The translations under genes were made by a program, and so were the position numbers. Below the pieces are notes generated by a model that saw only the letters and a program-made list of their open reading frames with translations, did not search any database and was not told where the DNA came from. DNA of 64,000 bases from Corynespora cassiicola (lineage: Eukaryota; Ascomycota; Dothideomycetes; Pleosporales; Corynesporascaceae). The stretch is taken from positions 1,984,001 to 2,048,000 of the forward strand of contig JAEUWY010000001.1 of NCBI GenBank assembly GCA_022059125.1. The letters are read 5' to 3'. Positions 1 to 12,391 of the stretch are shown one piece after another. The first letter of the stretch is position 1; the number at the start of each line of letters is the position of its first letter.

Positions 1-57
1 GAGCTCACCCCCGGTCTCGTACTGCACCTCCAGCCACGCCACCACCTTTCCCGCCAT
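1..57 (-). CDS. N-terminus of an unidentified gene leaving the window
   Basis: An ATG at 57-55 on the minus strand opens a frame that stays open to the window edge (19 codons, starting MAGKVVAWLEV). It diverges from RPL41. A possible donor (gtgagc) lies at about positions 8-3, so the first exon may end inside the window. Too short to identify; it could also be chance. Confidence 0.4.
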   Translation of the reverse strand, partial: MAGKVVAWLEVQYETGGEL

Positions 58-313
58 ACTTGCAATGCGACAACCCTCTTGTAGCGCCGAAAGTTCTTTC
101 ACTCACGAAATGCTGCCGCGTCGAAGCAAATTTAGAGCGAACGCGTGACGTCTACGGGTCGAAGGCCTTCGAAAGCCCCGCCGAGTCGCGCCAAGCCAGT
201 GTTGGACTAGCGTCCTTTGGTAAGCGAGACCCACCCGCACAACCTCTACTTCTTTGTGGGCAGCTCTGTTCTGGTTTCCTTTCCTCACCCACTTCCACTC
301 ATCTCGAAAGCAA

Positions 314-447
314 GTAAGTTTTCAACCACAAAGCACTGTCTGCCCTCGCCCTCATGCTCAATTGAGCGCATTGGAGCTTGCTCCATTTCGTCACCAACGC
401 CACTTTCGCGTGACTTGCAATTGCAGCCGCTGACCTCATGTCAACAG
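314..447 (+). other. Putative 5'UTR intron of RPL41
   Basis: A strong donor (gtaagt at 314) and acceptor (caacag ending at 447) frame 134 pyrimidine-rich bases just upstream of the RPL41 ATG at 461. Leader introns are common in ribosomal protein genes. Inferred from splice signals only. Confidence 0.45.
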
Positions 448-460
448 TCCCGCCGACAAG

Positions 461-595
461 ATGAGAGCCAAATGGAGGAAGAAGCGCGTGCGACGTCTCA
501 AGCGTAAGAGAAGAAAGACTAGGGCCAGAAGGTAAGCACTACACCACTACTCGGTTTTGCCATGAGTTGCAATCTGACAGCCTCGCAGCAAATAA
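461..595 (+). CDS. RPL41: 60S ribosomal protein eL41 (RPL41)
   Basis: Exons 461-531 and 589-595, intron 532-588 (gtaagc...tcgcag). The spliced product is 25 residues, beginning MRAKWRKKR and ending RARSK, the normal length of eL41, the smallest and most basic cytosolic ribosomal protein. It sits in the large subunit at the inter-subunit bridge. The intron splits codon 24 (ag|c), so the last exon carries only one base of Ser24, Lys25 and the stop. The gene is too short for ordinary ORF calling. The match over the whole protein is near identical to the conserved family, so identity is essentially certain. Confidence 0.95.
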
Positions 596-1489
596 ACAAC
601 TCGCCCCTCAATCTCAGCTCCCGACACCTCAAACCTGAGCTACCACTGAACGAACCCTGCATCACGTTGTTCAATAATCCAATTTCAACCTTACCATCGC
701 CTTCGAAATTCGAGTCACGCGGTCATCCAAGTACTCAAATCACCGACATGGGAGGCAGCCACTGCGCTGAACTGGAGGGGTTATAGGGACGCTGGTCAAT
801 TTCCCGTTGAGGATCAGAGTGTTATTTGCACTGCCAACAATACAGATGAACTGCTCTAACACCGGCTTGCTCTCGAGCTTGCCTTTGAGCCTTATGTCTG
901 CCATGTGGAGTTAGGTCACGAATCTGATATGCTTCACGACAAACAAAAATTTGTGCAATTTGCTGTGTGATTGTGTGACGAGCTCCAGCGCCATTCTGCC
1001 AAGCGCCACTTCCCCGCATGACCTCATACTTCACGAGACCAAAACTGAGCCAGGGACCAAAATCAGTCCATTGTGCGATGCACTGACCAATTCGCGTAAA
1101 GTATGTTTTGGGCTCTCGGAGTGGAAATGAAGAAGCCAATAGTGGAGTCCTGGTGGATATAATATTTCAATAACCTTTCAGTGTGGAAGAAGCTATGTTG
1201 AAGCTCTACTGGAGCCATGCTGCAGCTCTAATTACTATACTAAAGGAAAACCAAAGGGGCCAACACAAGCCCTCGCCAAATATGCCCGCGCGCTCTAAAG
1301 GTCGCAATATGAACCTGATATGGGGTACCGTGCTGCCAAGTAGGAGATGAGGATCAATATATGCTGTGCACCCATGCAGACGCCCATACCTCTCCCACCC
1401 ATGAGCAGAAAATGAAAGAAAAATGAAAGAAAAATGAACCAACTCCGAGCCGATCGTCCCCCCAAATAGAACCCCCCCACCCCGTCAAT
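596..1489. other. Intergenic, RPL41 3' flank to STE3 3' end
   Basis: About 900 bases with no supportable gene. It should hold the RPL41 3'UTR on the left and the STE3-like 3'UTR on the right. The short frames here have no coding character. Confidence 0.5.
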
Positions 1490-3182
1490 CTATTCCCAAG
1501 CATCCCGCCTCCTCTCATCATCGCGCGCAGTCCTATCACGCCTGTCCTGTCGCACCTCCTGTACGACGCGCACTCCAGCGTGTCCCTGAGCTGCAGGCTC
1601 GGGAACCGCAGGACCCGAATACCAAGCGTGGGACTGCATTTCGAGGTCCGTGGTCGCAACATAGGGTTTGGCATGGAGTTTAGGGTTGCCGAAAATGTGT
1701 TGGCCGTTGGCGGTCATGGTTTGGAGTGAGCGTAAGGGGGCTGCCGATCCGACGAGGGGGAAGGCAGGCCTTCGGTGGCGACTGCTGTTGCTGTTGCCAA
1801 TGAAGTTGAAGAAGTGATCGAGCAGCCTGTCAAAGCGGCCAGGGGATGGGAGCTGTGCAGTACTGTGCTGGTCCGGCGCGTGGATAATGGGGGAAATGCT
1901 GCGGACGGGGTGGATATTGGTGGAGCGGGATGCTGGGTCTTCGGTGGAGACATCGAGATGTACAGAGTTACTGCGCCAGGTGCTGGTGGGCAGGATACTG
2001 GCCATGGAGCTCTTGCGCGAGAATATGCCCCTTGCCTTTTCTGAGACATTGGAGTAGAAGCTGCGTGCGAAGCTACGGGTCGATGAGGTTGGAGAGCTCG
2101 TTTCGCGGCCGTTGTAGAGGCGTGGGAACCAGTTGCCTAATCCCACCCATATGAGCATCTTTCGGTACGTATACAAAGCATCTGAGCCGGTGCCGAGGAC
2201 GATGAAGGCAAGGTAGCCGATTATGACATGCCCCCAGCGGTCATAAGAGACGCTGCCATTGGAAGGGACTTGAATGTACGTGTTCCACCTGGGTCCATGG
2301 ACAACATCCCAGTCATAGGTACTCGCAAGATCGCTGGCAAAGCGGTAGAAGATGAAGAGAGAGTAGCTGGTGCAAGCAATGATGATGATGAGGGCCATGA
2401 TCATGAGTCGCAGAAACCGTGAAGTTGTGGAGTTGCTGGCAGCGACCAACCGGCCGAACTCGCTGCGGTAGCAGTGGAGACGATATAACAGAACGACTGA
2501 AGGAATCTAGTTAGCATTTGAAGGAGAGGCTGTAGGAATGGAGTAACTTACCCGCCCAATAAGCTCCGACCAATATGGTAATGGGTCCCCACATGTAATT
2601 CACGACCAGTGTGGGCCAGGAGTCATCAAAGGCAATGGTACATCCCACAATGCCAAAGACAAAGTACCGGATGGGCTGGACGATGTAGTAGGTTATCATC
2701 ATGATGCATGGGTATACAACACCAAAGAAGATCTCCAGTAGCTTCTCCCGTCGTCGGTTGCTTCTACTCTGAGAGACCGTGATATTTCGAGTGTCCATGA
2801 CTTTGGCCAACTTCCACATAATGAGACTAACTGTTGCAGATGGTCCCACAATAGCGCCAGCATAGATGTGGACAGAGATGTCGCAGTAGATATTTCCAGA
2901 GAACCACTCCAGGATGTTATCCCGAGGCCAAATGAGAGGATTAACCGAGTTGAAGATGTTTATCACGAAGTACCATGCAATGGCAAGTCCGGCCGCAATA
3001 TTTCCTTGCCAGAAATGCACCGCCATGGGCAATATGTTGAGAATCCATGCTGGGAAGGCGAGGATTGGGAGAAGAACAGATGCAGTGTAGATTGGATAAG
3101 GATCGCTCATGGTCGAGTTGAATTCGCCTCGCGGTTGGAAGCCCTGTTGACTCAAGTCCAAATTGAGAGGAAGGGGATCCAT
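1490..3182 (-). CDS. STE3-type a-factor pheromone receptor (GPCR)
   Basis: Exons 3182-2552 and 2496-1490 on the minus strand, intron 2551-2497 (gtaagt...ttcag), 545 residues. This is a seven-transmembrane class D receptor of the STE3/PreA family that senses the lipid-modified a-type pheromone and signals through a heterotrimeric G protein in mating. Hydrophobic segments run from TASVLLPILAFPAWILNIL through VVNYMWGPITILVGAYWA to VIIGYLAFIVLGTG. The family-typical LIWPRDN after TM2-3 and LLYRLHCYR after TM5 are visible. The junction restores frame exactly (AYWA|VVLLYR). I start at MDPLPLN; the in-frame Met at 3446 would add 88 residues that look like leader. The Ser-rich C-terminal tail (about residues 340-545) is low complexity, as in other STE3 receptors. 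Confidence 0.9.
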
Positions 3183-4462
3183 TGAGAGAGCCTGCGAGGG
3201 AAATGGAGGGTGATGTGGACGCGACCTAACTCTTTGACAGAAGCCCAATTGGTCTGCGACACAGATACCCGAAGTTGTGGGATATATTGAGGGTTCAAGA
3301 ATAGATATCTTTATTGGCGGAGTTGGAGACGAATATATCGACCAGAATGGCGGTATCCGTAGCCAGGGTGGAATGGGTAACCGGCTAAAGGACTGTGGAA
3401 AGGATAGAACAGAAGAGAATAAGGAGAGGAAATAAAGTGGAGACATCGAAGCACATGGAGCAAAATTAGACGTTCATACTGCTTGATTGATGTGTTTGCT
3501 CTGAATAGGGCATCTTGAGCTCAATAGTCGTCAATACGAAAAACCCCTGATTCTGGGGCCATTGGTGGAGTAAAGGTGAGCGAGCGACTCGGCACAGGAT
3601 AACCCTCGGTCGTCTCAATAGACACACCTAATGGCGCGTCTATTGAGTCAATCGAAACCTGATTGTTCACTTGTGGGGCTGGGTGAAGTGAAGTCGTCTG
3701 TGATAGTGGTGTGTGTTTCAAGACCTGCAGTTACCGGATTTGGGCCTGAATAAGAGAGAATGTGCGGACGAGAAGATTCAATACAAAAGTGATCTCCTAG
3801 GCCTTAGACATGTCTTGAAATAACGACCGGCCAACTGCTATCTCGTGCCAGCCGCCACAGATGGCTGTTTGATAGTGCGCGCCGGCGGCCATTATGACTT
3901 TCACTTTGCCTAGGTATTATCTGTAAGCACACTGGACTCATAACTCATCTCTGGGTACCCTTGAAATTTTGTTCACATTCTAGCTTCAAACGCTCCAATC
4001 ACGTTTCCAACGCTGAGCAGGGTCTTCACCTAGACATGACGACATGACAGGCTCAAGGGGGCGCCGTGGAGTGGCGCAACAGAAGTCCGTAGGCGTCCGG
4101 TGCCGGATGCTACAAAGTGATGTTTCAAGCAAAAGAAACCGCCCAGCTTCTTGCAGACCAAGAGATGAGGAGAGAAGTAGAGGCCACAGAATATGCGCGG
4201 CTTCGCATCTAATTCACCCAACGCGGTTAGGGCGCGCCCGAGGGACTAAATGCTTGGCACCCGTCCACACCAGGCACACGGCAGCTTAGCATGTGAGGGG
4301 TGACGAATGGCCCAAGATGCGCCTCGGGAATCCGGCTGGCCATCCAAACGGCAAATCGCATTGGTGGGCATCAGATCCGCCCTGGCAGCCGGGCCGAAAC
4401 GCTCAGCTGTGTACTACGGGTGAACAGTACTGCTCGCGCCTCGTCTTGCTTCTTCGTCAACA
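3183..4462. other. Divergent intergenic region, STE3 and membrane-protein promoters
   Basis: Roughly 1.3 kb between divergent genes. A minus-strand frame at 3721-3521 is open for 66 codons but has no ATG start and no visible upstream exon, so I do not call it. No other feature is supported. Confidence 0.4.
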
Positions 4463-5885
4463 ATGGCGACGGACGCGCCTCCCCTCGAAAGCCATAGCAG
4501 CGGCTCTCAGATCCATCCTCTGCTGCGCCAGAGGATGCTGAACCGGGCCGCTACCTTTTCTGAAGGCGCCCACTCCGCGTCGCCACCGCTGCCTCGCCGA
4601 CGCAACTCTGCCCTCTCTGACTACTCCGACACGCGACACTCGTTTCGATCCTCGACCGACAATCTCCTGCGGCCCGCTGCAAATAATGACATGGACAAGC
4701 TGGCGTCTTCGGACGAGCCCTCCTTCTGGCACTCTGCGCCCCTGGCCTTTGCCATTCTTCCCGCAGCCGGCGGCTTGGTCTTCCAGAATGGAGGCGCCAT
4801 AGTGACCGACATACTCCTCCTGGCCTTCAGCTCAATGTTCCTGAACAAGTGTGTTCGAGCGCCATGGTATGTAAGTTGACCGGGGGTTTCGCAATGCTGT
4901 GCTCAAGATGTGCGACAGGGATTGGTACCATAGCGCGCAACAGATTCAGTACGAGCCCGACGACCTCCAGCCCAGCGACACGATACCAGAGGAAGATGAA
5001 GAGAGCGAAGTGGAACAGACAGAGGAGACGCGCGCGACACCAGAGCCGCCACCTTCCGAAGCTCCCACCGCTACAGACAAGGGCGATGCTACGCCGTTGA
5101 CGCCGGCGCAAAGGGATGCTCGTCATGAGCTCGGACGGGAAGAGCTGTTTGCCCTGGCAGCATGCTTTATCGGCCCTCTGTTCGGAGCCTACCTCCTCCA
5201 TACGATTCGTTCGCAGCTCACGAGGCCTGCCGAGGGACTAGTCTCGAATTACAACCTGACCATCTTCGTCATGGCCGCGGAGCTCCGCCCTGTTTCTCAT
5301 ATCATCAAGCTCAAGCAGGCGCGCATGCTCCACCTTCAGCGCATCGTACGGGCTGGGAAAGATGGCATCGGAAAAGCTGGCATGCAAGAGATATCTAAGC
5401 GGCTCTCCAGTCTTGAAGAACGGGTGGCCGAGCCAGTGCACCACTCCGACATCGAGACGATGAAGCTCAGCGCGAATATCCGCCAGGGCATGCAGCCACA
5501 ACTCGATGCGCTCAATCGTGCTGTACGGCGCTATGAAAAGCGACAGGCAGCCCAGTCCATCCAGATCGAGGCTCGCTTTCAAGAGCTTGACACTCGCCTG
5601 AACGACGCTCTCTCGCTGGCGGCCGCCGCTGCGCGATCGGGGCAGCGACCGGGCCTTGTATCCATGGTATTCACATGGATTGCTGGTATTCTTAGCCATT
5701 TGATTCAGGCTTGTCTGGCAGTGGCTACCTATCCGTTCAGAACGGCCACTGCACTTGCCCTTACAGCCCAATTATGGTTGTGGCCAAGCAAGCCAGAAAG
5801 AGAACCTCGGAAACGGACAAAAGCCCAGAGCAATGGCTACTCGGCCATCTCGACACCTAGAGTGCAGTCGAGGAGTGGAAGGTAG
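4463..5885 (+). CDS. Conserved fungal multi-pass membrane protein, function unknown
   Basis: Exons 4463-4866 and 4919-5885, intron 4867-4918; 456 residues. The junction gives VRAPWDWYHSAQQ, a continuous conserved-looking block. Hydrophobic segments are near residues 92-112 (APLAFAILPAAGGLVF), 115-130, 220-240 (ALAACFIGPLFGAYLL) and about 395-420 (VFTWIAGILSHLIQACLAVA). Between the first two pairs lies an acidic Glu-rich stretch (about 150-185), and residues 270-360 are predicted helical/coiled coil. The N-terminus is Ser/Arg rich and probably cytosolic. I recognise it as a protein widespread in Pezizomycotina but know of no assigned function. Confidence 0.8.
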
Positions 5886-6289
5886 CGCGTGCGTCCCTGT
5901 ACTATTACTCAGTCTTCTTATCGATACCCGTTTCTATCCGCGCAACATTTCCTTCGGTCTTTTTCCGTGACTCATTTAATTGTTATGTTGCATCGCCTAT
6001 CTCCTTCGCCCTTCAGGCATTCCCTACAATGTCGCAACGCTTAGTGATTGCCCTTATGTATAGCATCATCCGGTCCCGGCCCTTTCAGGTAACCCGGCAA
6101 CGTGTGCCGTCATCGGCGAATCAGCTCCGCCGTTCAGCAATGTCACGCCGCCCGTTGCTACCCCGCTGAACCCCACTACCGAGCTCAAATGGAGACCCTT
6201 ATCGTGTGCCCCTTGCATTTCCGCGCTTTTTAATTCCCTCTTAAACCTGGGCTTTTTTCCGGACTTTTAGTATAGCGCACTAATCCATC
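5886..6289. other. Intergenic, 3' flank and hydrolase promoter
   Basis: About 400 bases; pyrimidine-rich near the hydrolase start. No gene seen. Confidence 0.4.
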
Positions 6290-7438
6290 ATGCCTCTGAA
6301 ATCAGACATTACCGTCGACGCGTCCAAGTTTGACCGCAAACTTGCAGATAAGGGGACTGATGAGTTCAACGAGAAGCTCATTAAGATCTGGAAAGATGGC
6401 CCAAGGTGGTATGAGGTATATTGATACTAAGCCTCTGCATGATTTAGCAAGCTCATAACTTTTAGGTCGGTGCACCAGCATACCGGAAGTTGAGATGGGA
6501 GGGAAAGACCCCCTTAGCAAAGCCAGTCGTTCTCCCCGAAGGTATCAACGGAACCATTCCATCGAGAGATGCAGGAAGGGAGATTCCTTACAGAGTGTTC
6601 AAGCCTGCTGGCGGCATCTCGAAAGGTATTCACCTACACATTCACGGAGGTGGCTGGGTATTGCAATCAGAAGCATAGTACGTCCAGAAATCCTAGTTAT
6701 TGAACTCAGCTTAGATCATACCAGCCAAGATCCCTATCTCAAGTACATGGCCGACCACTACGAATTGACCGTTTTCTCTGTCGGATACAGGTTAGCACCA
6801 GAAGACCCATGGCCGGCCGGTGGCGAAGATTGCTACGATGCTGCAGAATGGCTTGTCAAGAACGGCAAGGAGCAGTTTGGAGGTGAACTCATGTTCACTG
6901 GAGGCGAGGTACGTTCATGGAAATCTTGCCATGGATCGGCTTCTAATAGCTCTAGTCCGCCGGCGGCCATCTCGCCTGTCTTGTAGCCCTGCACCTCCTC
7001 GAAAAGATTCCCGAGTTTGCTTTCAAGGGTCTCCTTCTACACTTCGGTTGCTTCGACCTCTCAGGCTTCCTCCCCATGGTCGAGCACCACGAAAAAGCAC
7101 TCGTCATCGACTACGACGTCATGTGGAAATACATCGAAGCCCTTCTCCCCAACACAACCATCGAGCAGCGCCGCCACCCTTCAATCTCTCCCTTTTTCGC
7201 CGATATTCGCGGCAAGAAGCTCCCACCCGCTCTTTTCACCTGCGGAAGCGAGGACCCACTGCTGGATGATACTGTTTTCATGGGCGCCAAGTGGCAGGCT
7301 TGGGGAAATGAAGGTATTGTGAAAATTTACAACGGTGCGCCGCATGGTTTCATTGGATACCCGCCTGGCTCCATTCCAGCGGTGCAGGAAGGACTAGACG
7401 ACACTGTAGAGTTTGTCAAAGCTAGAATCCCACAGTAG
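6290..7438 (+). CDS. Alpha/beta hydrolase (HSL/esterase-lipase type)
   Basis: Exons 6290-6415, 6466-6677, 6725-6908 and 6956-7438, with introns of 50, 47 and 47 nt; 334 residues. It carries the HSL-family oxyanion motif HGGGW and the nucleophile elbow GESAGGHLA, which forms only when the third intron is removed (GGE|SAGG). The acidic residue is probably in GSEDPLLDD and the catalytic His in GAPHGF near the C-terminus. It should hydrolyse short-chain or aromatic esters; the natural substrate cannot be told. There is no signal peptide, so it is likely cytosolic. Confidence 0.88.
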
Positions 7439-7654
7439 AAATTCTGCCTAGACGCATTCAAGACGACTCCAAAAAAGAGATAGAGGTTCTGTAGATGATG
7501 AAAGAAAGTCAAAACCAATACAAAACCCACACACAATTGGACTGCACAGTCCTCTTGTATACACCCTAATCTAAAATTTCACAATGCACACTTTCTATTT
7601 TGTAGTTCCCAAAACACCAGAGATGGCTGGATGTAGCTTATCCACCTTCGCCCT

Positions 7655-8295
7655 TCACAAAGGCGGAAATTTCGTCATCCTACTCCCACTAGCCGACCTC
7701 TCCCTCCGCTCCGCCGCAAAATTTGCATCCCTCAACTTCTGATGCCCGACCGCCAGATCGAAAAGGCGGTGTTTTTCCTCTCTGCAGCGCAGTTCGAGCT
7801 CGCGCGCCTGCCTGGCGCCTTGCTCGAGGATTTGCCGGTCCAGACGCTCGTTTGGGGTTTCTTCGCGCCATATCTTCCTGTTTATATTTAGTAGAAATTA
7901 AGGGCGCTGTTTTGGGGCGGGGAAAAAGGGGGGGGGGGGGTACGTACCGGTTCTTGGGGTACGTGAACAGGGGTTGATGACCCGAGGAATGCGGAGGGGA
8001 GGGGATCCAGGACCAGGCCAGGTATTGGGATTCGGTGCCTAGTGAGGTGATTATGGAGAGCTGTTTGAGACCTTGTGAGCGGAGTTCATATTGGGTGAAG
8101 GGAGGGGGAGATAGAGCTTACCACTGCGTCGTATAGGTCTGGCAGACGATCTCGAGGTATCAGCCCGTTGCTGTCGAGTTCGTCTTCTTTGATCCATGTT
8201 TCGCCATGCGCTTTTACATCCTGATGAGCAGAGTGCGATAGAGTGCGCCATGCGGAATTGAAGGCTATTTCTAGCCGATTTTCTTCCAGAGGCAT
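7655..8295 (-). CDS. Hypothetical coiled-coil protein
   Basis: Exons 8295-8122, 8060-7948 and 7877-7655 on the minus strand (introns 61 and 70 nt), 169 residues. Frame is kept across both junctions (PDLYDAV|LSIITSLG and YPKNR|KIWREE), which argues for a real gene. The C-terminal third (LDRQILEQGARQAREL and following) is charged and predicted coiled coil. I start at the Met in MPLEENRLEI. The frame stays open upstream to 8652 but that part is AT-rich and not protein-like. Family not recognised. The second intron holds a run of 13 C on the coding strand (G on plus, 7928-7940). Confidence 0.6.
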
Positions 8296-9213
8296 GTTCA
8301 AGATGGTGGGATTGGTGGGCTCGGCAGACGCATAAGTAACATAGAGAACCATTCTTATAGCGAAGTTGCATATAATTGTCTTGAAATGAGCGTGTAGTAA
8401 AACGAATTCAGTGGTTGACTTTAATTGCGTCAGAAGGAGCAGGTATCTATATAGCACACAGTGGAGGAGCTTGTTTGCTCCATTGGTATCTTGCGTCTCG
8501 GTGAATTGTAATTTCACAAAGCAATCTACATTCACATGGTGAATTCGCCGTGATATGAGACGAAGCTTTGGTAACGACAAAATATCACTCCACACTCTAG
8601 GAGGTACCTCATCTATGCCGAGGATTACCATATGAGCATTCAATAGATACACTATATAGTAAAGGTGTGCTACAAAGGATTAGTGCTATGTATAGGTAAA
8701 GCCAATTTGCTTTTCCACTGAATATACCGCTTGTAAAAGAAAATTCTTGAATCTACTTAAAGCAACACTTCGTTGGACAGTTCTGGTGCATGCGCTTAGC
8801 AGACCTCTTGAGCTTTGCTAACAAATTCGGCGATTAGTCGTTCCTTGATCACAACATGTACTTTGGTCATTATGACCACAAGCCCTGAACGTATCTAGCA
8901 TGGCATAATTAGTTACTATGATCTTGAATCTTCATTATTTCATTGTCGCTGAATCGACATAGATCATGTAGAAAAAGTGACTATAGCGAACAGAGAGAGT
9001 CGCGAACTACTTTGACAATGCCAGCATCCTAATTTCCTTCTAAAAAACCAAATCTAACACCGCAAATTTTAACCTCTTTTGCAAATCCAGTATTAAGACA
9101 AAGCCGACAAGGGATAGTTCTTACTAAAGTAGAGACATTGCGATAAAGGAAATATCACAAATATGCTAATTTTTGTTCACCTAGAATCCTATGTCGCGCA
9201 TTTCCTAGGCTGA
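8296..9213. other. AT-rich intergenic segment
   Basis: About 900 bases of clearly AT-richer sequence than its flanks, no gene visible. It separates the coiled-coil gene from the regulator's 3' end. It may be decayed sequence. Confidence 0.45.
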
Positions 9214-11867
9214 TTATCCAGAGAAAGACGCAAAAGTATTTCCGTCCATGGGGAAAGTGACTCCTTCGTTACCGAAATTGACTGGGTCACCCCAGAAACC
9301 AAAGTCGAATTCAGGAAGAGGTTCGGTATTCTGCTGGAAATCCCCAACAATGTTGTTGAAGTTTATGTCATCCCAATTCCAGGGTTGTTCAGTCTGCATT
9401 TGTTGCATCTGGGAGGCCTGGGGCGGTGGCTGAATAGTCTGTTGCACATGCTGAACGATCGGGTCTGGTTGAGGTTGAGGCTGCAGTTGTGGCTGTTGCT
9501 GTTGCAGGGCATATTGAGGTATCGTATCAACAAATCCAGGGAAGTTGACGCTTGTAGTAGTCGGTGGTGGTTGTGACACTGCCATGGATGGACTTGCCCA
9601 GGACCCTGAGCTTTCTGAACGGCTTTGGCTCCGATTGACAACAGCTTCTTCGCCCAAAAGCTTATCGATCATACTTTTGACAGCGGACCATGCTTTGGTA
9701 TGGTTGTTTTCCTTCAAAAGTCTTGACATTCTCAGTGCTCGAAGCGCACGCTGTCGGTCAGGAGCATCGAAAAGCGGATTGCGAAGCTCCGAAAGAATAT
9801 GCATGATCGCCTGAAATGCCGCATAGCCTCCTGAGTATGTTAGTTGCGAGTACATCATTGGAGGGGATATAGCGGACCTATGTGCCATTGAAACCGGGCA
9901 GCATCCACATCAACGCTCGCCCCATTAAGGGTTTCTATGCAATTCACCGACTTTTCAAAAATCCTGCCATCATCAATGAGCATCTCCAAGTTGAGGGTAG
10001 TCAAGATCAACTTACGATTGCCGGATCTCACTCGAGAAAACAACATCCCGGTAGGCTCGAGGCATTCGCAGCCAGAACAAGAGATAACATCGCCACTCCA
10101 ACAATGATGCCAAGCCAATGCACAATCTCTGCAGTGGAATCTCTGGGTTACAGTATTGCAGATATTTCCGTTGGTTGTCCTCGTGCATCTTGTTAATCAT
10201 GACCTTGATCTGATCGTAGATGGTCTGTAGCTCTCGTGCAGGATCAGGCCCAGATGTACCGAGAAGACCTGATTCCAGCATTCTCCTTTCTAGACGATAC
10301 GTGCTCTGAACTATGCGCCTTAGAGCCCTCATGCCAATGACTCGAACAAGTTGGAAGGTAGTGCCTGTAAATTTCGGTTTATCGTAAGGATCTGGGCCAG
10401 GGCTTGCACCTTCAATAAGATCCTCATCATCAATATTGCGCGGAAAAAGTGTGGTGTAGTCGTCGTCGGATATACTAGGCTCTTGTCCCTTGCATTCAGC
10501 TGCACGAAACTCTAGGTGACAGATCTGATGCCATATCCGCCGACGGATCTCGATGGTCACACAATCCATTGACCCAGAAGGGAACAAAGATGGATCACGG
10601 TGCAGGCCTTGGTTCAATGCTATGCGTATCGCAACTCCTAACAGAGCCCATGCTTTCCCTGCCGCTGAGCGTTAGTAAGTTGAAGAAAACCATTAGCAAT
10701 AGCTTACCCATGTCATCTTCTTTTGTTATGCAAGTAAGCCAGAGAACAAAAGCCTGCAGAATCTCCAGACTTGATGTAGTCAGATAATTCTCTCGAGCAA
10801 GACTGATCTCAACGCCAAGTTCATAGCGAGCTAATAATTCATCTTTTCCATCTCCAAACTTCTCTTCCACGTATGATGGAGGCAGAGAATTTATCGCAGA
10901 GTAATATAGGGCGAATATCATTGGGTGACCCTCACGGGTGTAGATTGGCAGCTTTCGTAACAGAGTCTGTGTATGAGTGATTCTCACCATGGGGTCGACG
11001 TTGGCAAAGTAAAGCTCAAGAAGTCTGTCGTGTTGCTCCTGGTTTTCTGGGAGAAGATGATCCAGAGTAATTCCGATTCTTGCTCGTCCAAGGGATAGCA
11101 GATGTATCAAGTTGTTTTTGGTAGGCCTGTCCTTTTCCTCATCCGTTTTGTCACCAAGGAGGGCTTTAATGTCTTGGATCTGCCATCACTGTCAAATCAA
11201 AATTACCTGGAAGAGTTACAATTTCTGTAATAAATTGAAACGGGCAATTGAATCATACAAATAATGTGTTGTGGTTTGAAAAGAAGAATACTGGATCAAA
11301 AAGACAAAGGTAAAGATGAAAAAAAAGGGTACCCACCTCGTCAGCTAATAGGGCATAATGTAAGGATGAGACAAATTGCGATTGTCCATCGTCGAAGAGT
11401 AATGTTCCATCATGGGTATCAGAAGACATACCAGCGCCATGTGAAGTCTGACTGTTGGAAGAAGGGGTAAGACCCAAATCCTGTTCATTCTTCCCATCGT
11501 CGTCATGCGATCGATCTTGTGGAGCTGTAGGTACGGATTGGCCTGAGACGGCTTTTTCAAGGAGTAACTCTAATCGGTCCAGTCTTGCTTGCACGTCGCT
11601 GTTTTTCGCTATTTTTCCGCCTGCCGGTGTCGTTGGCTTGGAGACCCTCCCCGTTTGACCTACACCTTGATCTGTCGCGTAGGTGCACACATGATTTCCG
11701 CGTGTACAAGCTCCGCAGACTGGGTGTCCGTGGTCACATCGAACCTTTCTGCGACGGCAGGTCAGGCAAGACGAAATAATTCGTTGTCGTCCCCCGGCGG
11801 TTGAGTGCGGTCTAGCCGAGGCTCCCGGCGAATGCGTTTGAGAACCAGGTTTGGACGTCTCCCCCAT
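9214..11867 (-). CDS. Zn2Cys6 fungal transcription factor
   Basis: Five exons on the minus strand: 11867-11337, 11179-10708, 10658-10016, 9963-9878, 9830-9214 (introns 157, 49, 52, 47 nt); 782 residues. The DNA-binding cluster is near the N-terminus: C-x2-C-x6-C-x6-C-x2-C-x6-C in SCLTCRRRKVRC onward (about residues 33-60). A linker/coiled coil (ARLDRLELLLEKAV) follows, then a fungal_trans middle homology region (about residues 180-560, including ITHTQTLLRKLPIYTREGHP and GVAIRIALNQGLHRDPS). The C-terminus is Gln/Pro rich, then acidic-aromatic (WNWDDINFNN), a likely activation domain. An in-frame ATG at 11987 would add 40 residues. It should bind CGG-type half sites. The neighbouring esterase and aldehyde dehydrogenase are candidate targets. 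Confidence 0.88.
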
Positions 11868-12391
11868 CTTCTCCAATAAACCACAAGGAAGTATTTCTTC
11901 GGGGTGTACGGAAACTGTATGCAGTAGATTGATGTCTGGAGGCTTCGATGCTGGGCTTACGAAACGGGAGTTGAATCTTATCGCCACGTGCTTTGCGGCT
12001 ATGCTCTTTCCAGTCTAGCAACAAGTCAGAAGCTTCGCAAAGTTGGTTTCGATTATCGCATCCGCTCATCTGCAAATTTCACGGCATGCAGGATCGAGCA
12101 GATCAACTACGATTCATAAGACGGAACGATCCTCTTTTGCAGTTGGCAACCCCTCACTAGGGCCCCGGCTATCAACTCGGCTTGCCGCGAACTGATGCAG
12201 CCAAGTATGACAAAGCGCCACCGTCCTTAGGTAAGCGAGGATCTCTGATCCAATCTCCAGTATTTTGCGAGCAACTGACATTCCTACTAGCTTGGGACGA
12301 CATCCTTACAGGCAATCAGGGCAAATTACATGGCCGTGCGCTAGCTTTCAATATATACACATGTACGCCGTCATTTGTTTATCAGGCTGAA
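11868..12391. other. Intergenic, regulator promoter and esterase 3' flank
   Basis: About 520 bases between two minus-strand genes. No gene supported. Confidence 0.4.

Noticed and set aside
1930..2422. Plus-strand frames over the STE3 gene
   Set aside because: Shadows of the receptor coding strand.
3521..3721. Minus-strand 66-codon frame ending GVFRIDDY
   Set aside because: It has no ATG (begins TTG) and no in-phase upstream exon could be found; most likely leader sequence or chance.
8296..8652. Upstream extension of the coiled-coil gene frame
   Set aside because: Open but AT-rich and not protein-like; the compositional change coincides with the internal Met at 8295.
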